From Diphasiastrum complanatum (Eukaryota > Streptophyta > Lycopodiopsida > Lycopodiales > Lycopodiaceae), in NCBI GenBank assembly GCA_029204225.1, contig CM055099.1, forward strand, positions 65,053,488 to 65,117,487: DNA of 64,000 bases, given 5' to 3'. This document shows, in pieces, positions 22,586 through 33,493 of this stretch. Each line of letters opens with the position of its first letter. Positions within the stretch are counted from its first letter, which is position 1. The notes under the pieces were generated by a model. That model did not search any database. It was not told where the DNA came from and worked only from the letters and a program-made list of their open reading frames with translations. A program made the translations under genes and the position numbers.

Positions 22586-23275
22586 TTACAGTGCATTCCT
22601 GCACATTTCTGTCCGTTGGTTCTTCAACTCCCCGGTGTAATTGGGGTCCACTTCTGCCACATCCACAAGGGCTGGATCGGCACCTTCCAGGAACTTAAAA
22701 TAAAACATCTCATTTAGGGTTTTGCATTCCTTGGAAGTTCTTTCACACATCTGCAGGTACAATGCTAGGTCCGCTCCTGACTCCATGGACTCATTGGGGT
22801 TGTACCACCATTTGGTAAGGTGAATCCTAGTGGGTTTAGTCTTAGCACCCCAAGGTTGTAGTAACCAATTCTGTAGGCAGTAGGCATAGTGGCCGGCCAA
22901 TCTAATGATATCATCTTTTTGGTGCGCGGCAACAACTGAGAACCTACATAAGCTCTCGCAGGAATCTTTGTAGTTTTCAAAACTACCTGGGATGAGTGGC
23001 CATGTGAATCTGAGTGAGAAACTCGTGGATGGTCGTAGCTCAAAAACCTGGACATCTAGCAGAAACTCCATGGGCGGTAGATATAAACTGTAAGCATCGA
23101 AGTTTTTGTAGAGCAGACTATCTGACAAAATTTTCTTGCGCTGCACAGGGTAAGCGAGTAAAGGATTGCAGGAATTCTGAGGCCTGATTGGTCCTCTTGT
23201 AGATTCTTTTCTCTGATACTCATGTAACTGCCTAGCTAGCATGTCTATGGTAGTTTCGGTTGCAGCTAGTTCCAC
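22586..23275 (-). CDS. unknown ORF of the Tat element, open copy (229 aa)
   Basis: The frame starts MELAATETTIDMLARQLHEY, the tail of the coiled-coil region. It continues with SYLPPMEF-like and FTWPLIPGSFENYKDSCESL blocks, then LAGHYAYCLQNWLLQPWG, a charged region and EVDPNYTGELKNQRTEM. It is uninterrupted where the plus copy has a frameshift and a stop. No known motif is visible. An upstream deletion of about 440 bp removes most of the coiled-coil part seen at 15626-15927, so the original protein was longer. Co-conservation in two diverged copies suggests it was once a selected coding sequence. Confidence 0.6.
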   Translation of the reverse strand: MELAATETTIDMLARQLHEYQRKESTRGPIRPQNSCNPLLAYPVQRKKILSDSLLYKNFDAYSLYLPPMEFLLDVQVFELRPSTSFSLRFTWPLIPGSFENYKDSCESLCRFSVVAAHQKDDIIRLAGHYAYCLQNWLLQPWGAKTKPTRIHLTKWWYNPNESMESGADLALYLQMCERTSKECKTLNEMFYFKFLEGADPALVDVAEVDPNYTGELKNQRTEMCRNAL

Positions 23276-23289
23276 CTTGGTGTTGGCTA

Positions 23290-23970
23290 CTTAGGCCGTG
23301 TGCATTAACCCATGGGTTATGCTACTATGGTGTGACCTAAAACAAGTTATAGATAGTTCATGGCTCATTAGCTGATGTAATTGGGCTAGGAGTTGGGGAT
23401 TCTCTAGACCTACTTGGTTTATCAGACTTCTGATCCACCGAACTCCATACCATGCTTGGGCTTTTAGGACTGTCCATAGCTTTGCATCAATGATTATGGG
23501 CGGAATGACTACCCTACCTGGCTCACATTGCCAGTAATGATCATGGTCGTAGGCTATCGCAGCTAGACTATCAACACGTTGGTTCTGTGCTCATGGAATA
23601 TGCATCTAGTGTATTCTTTGATGGCAATTGCATAGGCCTGTAAGGTCCTGTTTTTGAGTCGGTATACGCCAATCATACCTCGGATTAGGAGTTGTGAATC
23701 CCCCATAATTCGGAGGTTGTCTATAGTTTGTGCAACTTGCATGGTCATTTTTAGACCGATTAGAAGGGCTTTGTATTCGGCAGTGTTGTTCGTGAATCCT
23801 TTCCCTAATAGGACTCCTATACTGTCTAGTTCAATCCCATTGAAATATACTGCTCCTATGACACCTTCTCTATTCGAATGTCTGCAGGCTCTGTCTACCT
23901 TCAACGTATACGTCCCAAGTTTCTGGGTGACTTCCATATCACAACAATAATCTTTTTGTATTTTTCTCAA
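23290..23970 (-). pseudogene. archaeal-type RNase H, minus copy
   Basis: It corresponds to 14841-15491. The frame 23970-23563 has KVDRACRHSN (DG changed to DR), NNTAEYKALLIGL and IMGDSQLLIRG with the third acidic residue intact. A frameshift near 23590 separates the part with the last Asp and the tail (WYGVRW, LINQVGLENPQLL). Function is as described for the plus copy. This copy is broken. Confidence 0.75.
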
Positions 23971-24142
23971 TTTTATGAATGTTTGTTTGGGTTTTTCGCA
24001 CCCTTCCGTTCAGCGTATATGTACAAGGTCACTAAGACTACTTTTTATTCTGTGAGTGTTCCCCGTATTGTGATATTTCTAGGTCGTTCACTCCGATACC
24101 TGAAAAGGTGTTACATACTGTACAGGCGACTTCGGCTTCTCT

Positions 24143-24926
24143 TTAACTATGGTAAGCTTTTATCTTATTTATGTTGGTTCGATGCTTAAAAATGTCACTG
24201 TTCAACTCAGCTAGCTTAACCGTGTTATTTTCATACAACTTCACTATTACATACGGACCGTTCCAGCGTGGCCCCAACTTTTGAGGCATCAGCTCGTGTC
24301 TAGCGTCGTAGAACAACACTAACTGCCCCTGCCTGAACTGGTAATCGCGCATGTTCCTATCATGAATTTCCTTCATGCGTCTTGGGTTTCTTGGCGATTT
24401 AAAGCAGCTATCCGGTGCTCGTCCAGGTCTTGTAAAGTGTCCAGTCGTTGTTGTATTGATTCTTTCTCTCCTAGGTCTTGCTTCATGGCAAACCGCAAGG
24501 ATGGGAGCTCTATATCTATTGGCAGTACGCATTCTTGGCCATACACTAGAAAAAAAGGCGTGTGGTTGGTACTGGTCTTATAGGTGGCATTATATGCCCA
24601 CAACGCCGAGTACAGTTTTTTGTCCCAATCCCTCTGTCGGTCTGATACGGTTTTCCTTAGGATTTCTACCAGTTGTTTGTTCATGCTTTCAGCCTGACCA
24701 TTGGCTTGCGGGTGGTAGGGTGTGCTTTCCGGTGCTTGATCGTCAACTGATCGGTCAAAGCCTTGATAGTTTTGTTTAGGAAAGGGGTACCCATGTCAGA
24801 GATGAGTTCTCTAGGTGTACCGAACCGGCCTATCACCTGTTCGAGTAAGAACCAGACAGTTTCTTTTGCATTGTCTTTGGCCACAGCCCGTGCCTCGGCC
24901 AACTTTGTGAAATAGTCAGTGGCCAC
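24143..24926 (-). pseudogene. Tat integrase, core second half and C-terminus
   Basis: Reading downward: ATDYFTKLAEARAV and LISDMGTPFLN (second catalytic Asp) in the frame 24926-24681. A frameshift leads to ANGQAESMNK (catalytic Glu) and ALWAYNATYKTSTNHTPFFL in 24684-24373. Another frameshift leads to the GPY/F-like C-terminal module GPRWNGPYVIVKLYENN, ending at 24143. The integrase would join element cDNA into the genome. This copy is broken by two frameshifts and the upstream Asp loss. Confidence 0.85.
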
Positions 24927-24932
24927 TATGAT

Positions 24933-26924
24933 TTAATGTTTTCTGATAGATGAAGCTGGGTGTATTGGGCCAACGAAGTAGATGCCCCATTTTTCAAAGG
25001 GGAGACAGGCCTGTATTGGAACTAACGATCGCACCATGTTATCTGTCTTGTCAATTTGTTGACAGGTGTCACAGTTTCGGGCATGTAAATGGGCATCTTG
25101 GAATAGTGTCAGCCACCAGTAACCCGCCCTCAGAATTTTTTGCCCTGTGAGTTGGCCGGCAAAGTGGCCCCCACAGACAGAATCGTGACACTCCTCTAGT
25201 ATAAATTTGGCTTCTTCAGGAGTGACGCATCTTCGATACAACCCTTCTACACCTCTTCTGTACAATGTGCCCTCTATTAAGACGAACTTTAGGGCTTGTA
25301 GACGTAGCTTTCGTTTTTCTGGAATCGTCATACTGCTGGGTGTCTCTAGTGTGGATAGGTAGATTGCTAAAGTTGTATACCACTCAGGAATTGTGTCAAC
25401 GTCTACCTTCAAAAGTTTTCTTAAGTGATCAGTCTCCCACTCATCGTCTGTTTTAGTAACCCCTCCCAGCTCGCAAATACAATCGTTTAACCCCTGTAGT
25501 TTAGACGACTTGCTTTGGAGGGTGTAGTCAAACTCCTGAAGGGAGATTATCCACTTCATTAAGCGCTCAGGAGGTTCTAGTTTATTCATCATCAAGGTAA
25601 CTGCAGTACTCTTGGTAAAGAAAGTCACTTTTCGATGCAATAGGTAATGCCTTAGTTTGGCGGCGGCGTAAGCTATCCCCAGACAAATTTTCTCAGCCTT
25701 ACTATAATTAAGTTCGGCTTTGTTCAGTTTTCTCCCTATAAAAATAATAGGGTGATATTTTTTGTCCCAAATCTGGGCCAGACAACAGTTTATGCAAGTG
25801 TCCGTGGTGCTTGTGAAAACGAAGAACTCCCTATCGTACATAGGTGGTTTCAATATTGGAGCGTTAGCCAAAGCTACTTTTACTTCCTGAAAAGTCTTCT
25901 CACATGCCTCGTCCCAGGTCCACTCCACGTTGGTTTTCAATAAGCCAGTCATCTGGTAAGTACGCGTGGCATAGGCCATCACATATCTTTTGTAATAACC
26001 GCTCGAGCCTAAGAAGGTCTGAAGTTGGGACACTGTAGTTGGTGCCATCATGGCTAGGAGCATAGCTATTCTTTCTGGATCAGTTGCCATGCCATACTTG
26101 CTAATGACATGTCCTAACAGTACCCCGTAAGGAACTCCGAATAGGCACTTGTTAGCATTCAAGGCTATACAGGTTAATGTGCACTTCTGAAAACACTTCT
26201 CTAGCATGGTGAGATGTTCTGTGACAGTGGGTGCCCCAAAGAGGTTATCTATAAAAATTTTGAGGTTTTTGTCTAAGATATCCTTGAAGTGCTTGTTCAT
26301 AAACCTCTTATAGGTTCCAGGGGCATTAGTCAACCCAAAGGGCATGACGTGGTAAGAGAAAACCCCAAACGTGGTTGTGAAGGTGGTCTTCAATTTATCC
26401 TCTTCTGCTATGGCTATCTGATTATAGCCTGCAAAACAGTCCGTGAAAGAGTACTAGTCTCTTCCCGCCATTTCTTCTAGGACTTGGTCTATGAACGGCA
26501 ATGGGTAGTAGTCCTTCTTAGTCTGTTTGTTCAACCTCTTATAATCCACACAGACGCAAATGCGTGTAGAGTTCTTCTTGGTGCGAGGTACTATTGGGGA
26601 GCACCACTCGGTGCTCTCTACCGAAAATATCAGTCCAGCATTTCAAAGTCTATCGAGTTCAGTGTATACTCCTTCCTTTAGGTGGTAGGGTAGCCGACGT
26701 TGTTTTTGTCGTATAGGTTTGGCTCCCTCCTTCAGTGGTGTTGTATGAGTCACTAGATCGGGTGGAATCCCCTTCAAATCTGAGTAGTCCCAGGCAAAAA
26801 TATGCTGGTACTTTTTACAAAGTTGTTCGTATTCTTCTTTTTTTTCAATGCCTAGGGAAGCACCTATTATGATGTTCTTGGGCTCTTCTAGGGTTCCTAG
26901 GTTTATCAGGCAGATATCGACGTC
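24933..26924 (-). pseudogene. Tat RT, RNase H and integrase N-terminus
   Basis: The RT region begins after the TGA at 26927-26925 in the same frame as gag-protease. Stops follow at 26645 (TGA) and 26456 (TAG). The frame is then open for 486 codons from 26393: VMPFGLTNAPGTYKRFMN, then FIDN in place of YxDD, then LGHVISKYGM and the thumb. The RT-linked RNase H follows (FVFTSTTDTCINCCLAQ, KAEKICLGIAYAAAKLRHYL). The integrase zinc region (CHDSVCGGHFAGQ, CDTCQQID) and WGIYFVGPIHP end it, where the first catalytic Asp is Tyr. Confidence 0.85.
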
Positions 26925-29300
26925 TCAAACTTTGGGAGGCCGCTCGTCTGGAGTGTTCCACTCTATGTCCAGTACTGATCTCAGGTCTGGTCTATCTTCA
27001 CTCGTAGTGGACACATCATCGTCCTCACTATTCGTGACCTCCTCCCACTCAGACGAAGGTATGGGTGCTCTCTCTGACTGAGGCACCTCCGGATAGCCGT
27101 CGACTATGGTACATTCTCTACCCCTTCCAAAAATCAGTACTCCTATGGGGATGTCGACTGTGCAGTTGCTAAGCCTGAGCCATGGCCATCCTAGCAGTAT
27201 AGAGTACCCCCGGTTCCCGACGTACATCCTCATGACATAAAAGTCCACTTGAATGGTCTTGTTAGCCACGGTAACAGGTACATTCTTAAGCTCGTCCTCT
27301 GGTTTGATCACAGAGTTGTTGGCTAGCTTTAGGGCTGTCAAGGTAGCGGATTCTAGAGTAAAACCAAGGTAGTTTGAAAGTTCTAGACTTATGATGTTAA
27401 CTGCCGAGCCTGCATCAACTATGGCCCCTGAAATGACTAGGCCATCTATGAGTACGTCTACTTTAGGGTAGTAGCAATCTAACAAATCCACATCTACTTT
27501 CCCTATTGTAGGTGGCTCCAGTGTTCTGGTCGTGGGTGGTCTCATCAATCGTTTGACCGTGCGTTTAATAGTGGGTGACAATTGTACTAGTTGCCAAAGC
27601 CCTATTTTCAATTTTAGATTCTCTAGGGCTTGACCTAGGTCAATATTTCCTCTCATCAAGTTTAGGGCTATATCCTTCCTAAACCTGCGCGTTCGGGTCA
27701 TGGTTCTCTTAGTTTCTAGGCTAGTCTTTCCTTTTCTCGGTCCTAGGAATCTGGGATGTCTACCCCCTTCCAAGACACTAACCTCACCTTGCTCTTTGGG
27801 CAGTGGATCCTCGTAGATGGGTGTAGATTCGAATACTGGCTTCTCAATGACCACTGGGTTATCTACCTCCGGTGGTGGTTTTGGTGTAGGCTTGCGTTTT
27901 CTGGGAGGTAGCTCCATTTGGAGGTTACTCCGGGTCACTACTAAAACCTCTTTCCTACTTGTGGGTTCTTCTAGCGTCTCCACGGCGATGAAGTTCACGG
28001 GTGGCCGATCATCTTCTATGCATGTCTTCCCTTTATCCACCTGGCTAATCCTGGGTCCCCGTTGTATGTATTGAGGTGGCCTTGATGCCCCGGCCGTTCT
28101 GTCCTCTTGGGATCTATGGTTCACTGGCCCAAGCATCCTATTCCCAATGTTTAATGCGTCTCTACGTACCCAGCATCTATCCTCCAAGTGTCTAGGCCTC
28201 TTGCAGTACCCGCACACTTGGTTGGGACAGTTTCGATTTAAATGATTCCCTCTAGAATGTCTACACACTAAGGGATTCGGTCCTTCTATGAGGTATCTCT
28301 GACCCAACAAATTTTGGTGCCGTTTGAGAAAATTTACATTTGCGGCTAAGATATGCATATTCTCACTCATCACGTTCATGTATCCCTTTAGCATGGCTCG
28401 CATATCGCCTAGTTCTGCGTTAGAGCTTGCGCTCTCATAGCCTCTATCGGGCATTTGTGCTTGGAGCCTTCGTGCATTTTGTGTTTGCACGTTCTTGCCT
28501 TGTTGAGGTCCAATAGCCTGTATGGGGCGGGGTTCCATTATGGGGTGCACTCCTATAGCTGCGATTGGGCCTCCTCTCCACGTTTCTAGGCTTAAGCTCA
28601 AGCTGTTCACTGCTTGTGATAGGTGGGATGCGTGGGCAACCGCAATCTGTGCATCTTCTACCACAATTGCCTTCTCTATTGCCTCAGCCAGTGTATGGGG
28701 GTTACTCTGACATACAATCATTTGTATGTCATTCTTGAGCCGTCGCAGAAAGAAGGTCAGTAGTATTAGGGGTGGTAGTAACACAGTGGGTTCCACTTGG
28801 TGTGACAACTCTGTCAAACGACGCCAATATTGTCGGATGGTTTTGTTACTTCCTTGTTGTAGGGAAGTCAGTGTGAACAATAGGCCATAAGCCAGTCGGT
28901 GGGGGGCGTACTCAATTAAAAATAGTCTATGGAACTCCTCAATGGTGTGAATTGAGCCTCTCTGCAGACTATGATACCAGTGCCTAGCCGTTCCAAATAA
29001 AGTGGTGGAGAAAAACATCATTTCATGATGTGGGTTTGTTATGGCACTAGTAAAGCAGGTGGTCCAAAAAGCATCAATATGCTCTTCGGCACTTTCATAC
29101 GGTGCTCCCTCAGGAGTGGATCCACTAAGCTTGGTTGTCTCCGGGGGTACTACAATTGGTTCAGTCAAACGTCTTGCCATTCTGTTGGCAACAGGTTCTG
29201 TAGCAGCAGGTGTTACATTCACTAACGGTGGTTCTGTAGCGTCGGTTGGCTCAAGTTCCGGTAGTCCTTCTATAGGCTCCAACGTATCATCCAAGTCCAT
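26925..29300 (-). CDS. Tat gag-protease polyprotein, open frame (791 aa)
   Basis: The longest open frame of the window. Residues 1-60 are acidic. The gag core follows (HIDAFWTTCF, ARHWYHSLQRGSIHTIEEF, residues about 75-215). A zinc-knuckle pair lies near 360-390. The first knuckle (CRHSRGNHLNRNC) has lost its second Cys, and the second (CGYCKRPRHLEDRC) is intact. A Pro/Lys-rich linker precedes the retropepsin region near 620-720 (AIVDAGSAVNIIS, YSILLGWPWLRLS). D-A-G replaces the usual D-T/S-G. The TGA ending the frame (AAAGTTTGAGAC) is also present in the plus copy, with RT in the same frame beyond it. Start chosen as the MDLDD Met shared by both copies. Confidence 0.85.
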   Translation of the reverse strand: MDLDDTLEPIEGLPELEPTDATEPPLVNVTPAATEPVANRMARRLTEPIVVPPETTKLSGSTPEGAPYESAEEHIDAFWTTCFTSAITNPHHEMMFFSTTLFGTARHWYHSLQRGSIHTIEEFHRLFLIEYAPHRLAYGLLFTLTSLQQGSNKTIRQYWRRLTELSHQVEPTVLLPPLILLTFFLRRLKNDIQMIVCQSNPHTLAEAIEKAIVVEDAQIAVAHASHLSQAVNSLSLSLETWRGGPIAAIGVHPIMEPRPIQAIGPQQGKNVQTQNARRLQAQMPDRGYESASSNAELGDMRAMLKGYMNVMSENMHILAANVNFLKRHQNLLGQRYLIEGPNPLVCRHSRGNHLNRNCPNQVCGYCKRPRHLEDRCWVRRDALNIGNRMLGPVNHRSQEDRTAGASRPPQYIQRGPRISQVDKGKTCIEDDRPPVNFIAVETLEEPTSRKEVLVVTRSNLQMELPPRKRKPTPKPPPEVDNPVVIEKPVFESTPIYEDPLPKEQGEVSVLEGGRHPRFLGPRKGKTSLETKRTMTRTRRFRKDIALNLMRGNIDLGQALENLKLKIGLWQLVQLSPTIKRTVKRLMRPPTTRTLEPPTIGKVDVDLLDCYYPKVDVLIDGLVISGAIVDAGSAVNIISLELSNYLGFTLESATLTALKLANNSVIKPEDELKNVPVTVANKTIQVDFYVMRMYVGNRGYSILLGWPWLRLSNCTVDIPIGVLIFGRGRECTIVDGYPEVPQSERAPIPSSEWEEVTNSEDDDVSTTSEDRPDLRSVLDIEWNTPDERPPKV

Positions 29301-29499
29301 TATAGGTGGGTGAGACTCATGACAAGAAACCCACGATGGCTTCTTCTAAGCCCTAAATGCTCTCTTTGGGGATTTGAAGTCTCTCCGTGCAGTGCTCCCT
29401 TAGACCTAGGTTTCCTTGGTATACCTATGATGTCTTGTCTAGGGTGACACTAATGATTGCTGCATAATATGTTTCTCACTTACAGATAGCAATAAATTG

Positions 29500-29766
29500 T
29501 CATTGCACATGCGTTTTGTGATTTTCCCACGTTATCCCATAGGTCATCCACCCTTTGTCCACTAATACTGCATATGACCTAACTAACTCTACTTGGTCGT
29601 TTTTCTGCTCAATACTAATCCAACCATACCCATGTATAGTTTTTCTTGGTTCTTTGTACCAGGTGCCGTCTCTACGGGATGCTAGGGTTGGTGGGTCGTA
29701 GGGTAATGACTTTCGACTCAGGGCTCTGGTTTTCAATTTCACCCTAGGCTTCATACAAAACCCCAT
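29500..29766 (-). CDS. small leader ORF upstream of gag, minus copy
   Basis: 89 codons, MGFCMKPRVKLKTRALSRKS to TWENHKTHVQ. It is the counterpart of 10818-11108 and slightly shorter because of a changed stop. It lies about 200 bp before gag and is unrelated to any family I recognise. Confidence 0.5.
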   Translation of the reverse strand: MGFCMKPRVKLKTRALSRKSLPYDPPTLASRRDGTWYKEPRKTIHGYGWISIEQKNDQVELVRSYAVLVDKGWMTYGITWENHKTHVQ

Positions 29767-30168
29767 TCTCTGACCTGTCTCGTCAATCTATAAAAGATTT
29801 TTAGTAGTACTTGGCATCACAGCCTAAACTCCCTGCTGATGAAAATTGTATGCAGTCTCTAGTCCAAACTGTATTCCAAACTGTTGGAAGTAGAATGGCC
29901 TTGGCGAAGTCGGTTCACATGCAGCTAGGGTTGGATTGTGAACTCATAACGTATGTTCTAGGTGTGGGATCAACACACATCACTGTGTGATGCTAACCAC
30001 TTCGTCTTGTAGTAACACGATGCTGATTTTTTGATTGCACAAACATGCTAGCTTGGGGCCGACGGTCTAAACTAGAATCGTTCTCAAGACATGCAATCTC
30101 AGACACATCAAATTTGTAGACTGTTAATAGTATGACTACCCTTCAAGCAATATTCCCTTATCAAGTAG

Positions 30169-30186
30169 CTCCCGGCAGACGCACCA
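30169..30186 (-). promoter_or_regulatory. primer binding site, tRNA-Gly type
   Basis: Reverse complement of TGGTGCGTCTGCCGGGAG, two bases from the LTR end at 30189. Identical to the plus-strand copy's site. Confidence 0.75.
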
Positions 30187-30188
30187 AA

Positions 30189-30809
30189 TGTTAGGGCCAT
30201 TTTCGGCAGGGGATTGGTCTAGCCAAAATGTCCTAAAAGGGCCAAGGGGCCCCACCTCTAATGGCGGTTTGGCCCTACGTGAGCAACAGAGGATTTGCTA
30301 CTTCCAACCCTGATGGCCTTATCTATTGCCCCGTGCTCCCCAACCGATGAGAGTTTTTCAGGCTCTCAGAGATACGGTTGCAAGAAGAGGGTGCTAGTAT
30401 TTTTGGTGCAAGGATTCACTAGCTTTCTAGGGTTACGGTTTCATAAAAACTTCTGTTCACTAATTCGCGTTAGGATCTTGCTAATGTCTCCTTCCCCATT
30501 GAATTCGGCTTCTGGTTAGTAAAAATCTTTCATGGATTTGAAACCAAATTATTGCCTATGATGTGCTCGTGGGGTGCAAATTATACGCACCGCTTTGTTT
30601 GATAAGCGGTGGTATTTTCGCCAATCACCGTAGGTATTTCGCTAGACAATACCAACGGTGGGTGTGACTAGTGTGACGCTTTAACCAAGGTGGTGTATTT
30701 CAACCACAGATGGTGGACGGCCCGCTCTGGTGTTTCACAGAGGTTGGGTCCATCTGACACGCTTCATAATTGACAAAACGGAAGAAAAACTTCAAAACTT
30801 GACAATTCC
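30189..30809 (-). repeat. truncated 5' LTR of the minus Tat copy
   Basis: It is the inverse of the last 650 bp or so of the LTR at 8237-10362. It starts (minus sense, from the PBS side) at the TGTTAGGGCC end and matches until about 30809, where similarity stops after CTTGACAATTCC. About 1.5 kb of the LTR is missing. It lacks the copia fragment seen at 10112. Confidence 0.75.
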
Positions 30810-31195
30810 GTATAGCCGTTTAATTAACAAGTATGATCTAGTAAACCATAAAATAACCAACTAAACGTCTTTATGATAAGATAGGGAACCATCTGTAGAC
30901 TAGGACTCAACGCATTTGCCTTAACGTTTAGTGTGAGGTTTTGGAATCGCCATTAACTTTCTAATTCTTTGATGGGAGTTCGATTACAAAGTGATCAAAG
31001 TTCATAGGCTATGGTTGCATTTCTTAAACCAAGTAAACTATTTGAAGTTTGGTAGCGAATCGTTGGAGTTCGGGTTGGAATTATTGTAACGCTTAGTAAC
31101 AGTTGTGTGGATTGTTTTTTCGTTCCTCGATGTATTAACCGAAAATTGTAGCCAGGAATCATATTGAAGTAAATGCGTTTATAGAAAGAATCGTA
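30810..31195. other. no gene seen
   Basis: AT-rich sequence with no domain. A short stretch near 30880-30925 (GATAGGGAACCATCTG) resembles, inverted, the sequence at 7858-7915. Confidence 0.4.
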
Positions 31196-31490
31196 GGTTC
31201 AGTAAATGTTCTTTACAACATTCATGTAGTACTACTAATGGAAAAAAATTACCTTGTTTCGTTTGAGAAAAATACCATTCTATCTCTTGACGAGGATAAT
31301 AGGCGAGTACGAAATTTGCAAAATAATAACAAGAATCCATTCACGGATTGGCATACATCATTCACAATCTATATACTAGACACATAATTGGATAAACCAC
31401 ATTACCTCAAGTGTGAGAGAAGAACCGGAAATTGTAGAGACACTAGTCATGAATGCTTCAATCCTAGCCACATTGCCCTTATCATCTTGC
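31196..31490 (+). repeat. dispersed repeat, copy 2
   Basis: Direct-orientation match of 7905-8236, without the long LTR that follows the first copy. It continues as TTGCCTTTGGGAATG instead of TGATTGATG. No coding signal. Confidence 0.7.
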
Positions 31491-31499
31491 TTTGCCTTT

Positions 31500-32400
31500 G
31501 GGAATGATGATTAGCAGGTTAGAGGTACAATTCAAGTAACTCTCTGTCATCACTGGACAAGTGAAGCTTGCCTGCAGCAATTAGTCACATAAAATGCTAT
31601 TGAATCTGCTTCAAAATTGTGCTCAACTACTGGCAGTATATGTATGTAGTCATAGCAACTGGAGGTATAATCAAATGTAGCAAAAACACACTTCAGAAAT
31701 CAGTGAATAAACGGCTATAGAGGTGCGATTGAATCTGCCTCATAAATGCTTTGAGTCTGATGTAACAGAGGTGCGAAATCCATTGACCAAATATGGTTTA
31801 CAGTCCATGGAATTCTGACTTCTCATTGGATGATTGAATTTTGTCATAGGAATCCACAAATTTTTCTCACAGACATGCGGATCTGACTGTAAAATAACTC
31901 TGAAATCAGTGAACGGGCTGCTAGTAGGCCGCTGAGGCTGCATATCGGCAGCAAGGCCGCAGAACAGGGCCACAGATGTATGATTTACTACTACAAAAGG
32001 GCGATTGTTCCAAACAGAACCAGCAGGGATGCAGTGCCCCCAGAAATTAGTGATGGAGGCCTCCAGAAATGCGGACTGGCTATGTATGTCTGCCAGAGAT
32101 TGTGTGAATGATGGGAGACAGAAGTGCGTTGTAGTCTCCTCAGAAAATGCGATTGGTGGCAACAAAAATGCATTGAGCAATGGCCATAGAAACTCGCTTG
32201 AAGTCTGCCACAGAAATGTGCGATTGGTTGCAGATATTCTGCCTCTGAACTTAGCTATTGACTGGTAGTAGAAATGCATTCAAAAATGACATTGGGAGTT
32301 CGCTCGATGACTACCATAGAAGGGCAGATTGATTGGTAGCACAAGGCCGCTCAAGTTTGACCATTGCTAATTGAGTTATCATAGCAGGATCAACGATGGA
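31500..32400. repeat. degenerate tandem-like repeat field
   Basis: Words like AGAAATGCG, AGAGGTGCGATTG and AGAAGTGCG recur about every 40-60 bp (for example near 31722, 31768, 32064, 32121, 32212, 32268). The units are too diverged to set a clean period by eye. The 179-codon minus frame at 31740-32279 probably results from this repetition. Confidence 0.45.
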
Positions 32401-33493
32401 GTAAGGAGCATTGCTTGTCTCTCAAACACTCACTTGACGTCCACTTCATGCATACTCAACCTCCAACACTCTCCAACATTACAAAACAAGCGTTACAATT
32501 CCCCCTACGAGCATCCAAGTAATGGAAGAGAGCCTACACACCCAAACTTCGGCCTCCATACAACCATAAACTTCGACCTCCATACAACCATAGTGTAACT
32601 AAACCTCAAGTAATTACCTATGAATTGGTAACACCTTCAAGCATCCTCACATAGGCACTAACATCCTCACATAAGACACTAACATTCAGGCTTACTAACA
32701 ATCATAACAAACCCTAACAAAGAGCAACACCATTCACAATCACTTACACCAAAATGGAACTAACTTCCAAATATTCTCAAACATTCAAACTCTCAACATC
32801 CAACTAACTCACCAAACTCTCAACTCTCAACTTAGCAACTATCAACATCATCTCATTATCTCCAACTATCATCCAACTATCAAATTATCAAATCACAAAA
32901 GCACTAACTCACAAAAGCACTAACATCCAAATACACTAACATTTGAAATACAAGGAGTTGGCTCCTTCTTATAGGAAAATCCAATGCATCCCCTTCACAA
33001 TGCCATCTTGCCATTCTTCTTGCCCTTCAAGCCCTCTTTGCCATTTGTCCTCAATCCATTTGATAGTACACCTAGTGGCCTCCATTAGAGAGTGGGGGAG
33101 TGGTGCATTCAAGGTTTTCTTCCAAAACTAGCCAAGATGTCATTTTTGTCAAAGGCTAGGGAGGCCATTCAAGTTTCCCCTTTTGTACACCCTACAAGCC
33201 CAAAATATCAATGGCTAGTGGGTGTACCTCCCAATTTTTTATAGCCTCCAAGGTGTTTTGGCATTTATTAACCAAATTTTGGGTGAGGCCCTTTTTTTCA
33301 ACCCCTAGTTTTAGTAGGCGGCTTTCATTTTTTCTTTGGGTACCTTCGTTTTTGGCCTTTCTTCACGTTTTCAAGGGTTGTGCGGCTCATTTGTCTGGGT
33401 TTTTGGCTTGTTGGGTAACCACTTGGCCCACACATTTCGTTAATTGCCCGTAAATTGCCCAAACTTTGTCGTTAGGGTTTCTGTGACTCCTTG
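32401..33493. other. no gene; AC-rich then T-rich sequence
   Basis: 32430-32940 is rich in CTAAC/CAAC words (ACACTAACATC). 32940-33493 has no ORF with recognisable content. Confidence 0.45.

Larger units (their letters stand above)
21087..30809 (-). mobile_element. Tat/Ogre-like Ty3/gypsy element, minus-strand copy
   Basis: This is a second copy of the 8237-21023 family in reverse orientation. Reading downward it has a truncated LTR (30809-30189), primer site (30186-30169), leader ORF, gag-protease, RT-RNase H-integrase, archaeal-type RNase H, unknown ORF and 3' non-coding tail. It keeps the 1.77 kb that the plus copy lost, but lacks about 440 bp before the last ORF (junction near 23290). 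No minus-strand 3' LTR follows, because the sequence below 21024 is the plus-strand LTR of the other copy. It is inactive: shared RT stops, D-to-N in the YxDD box, and a D-to-Y change at the first integrase Asp. Confidence 0.8.

Noticed and set aside
24375-25150. Plus-strand ORFs across 24375-24779 and 24950-25150
   Set aside because: They are antisense shadows of the minus-strand integrase and RT.
31196-31490. CRISPR-like or phage-like direct repeats
   Set aside because: The window is plant nuclear DNA. All direct repeats found are LTRs, dispersed repeats or minisatellites with no spacer structure.
31740-32279. 179-codon minus-strand ORF
   Set aside because: It lies inside the repetitive AGAAATGCG field, has no domain, and its openness is explained by repeated sequence.
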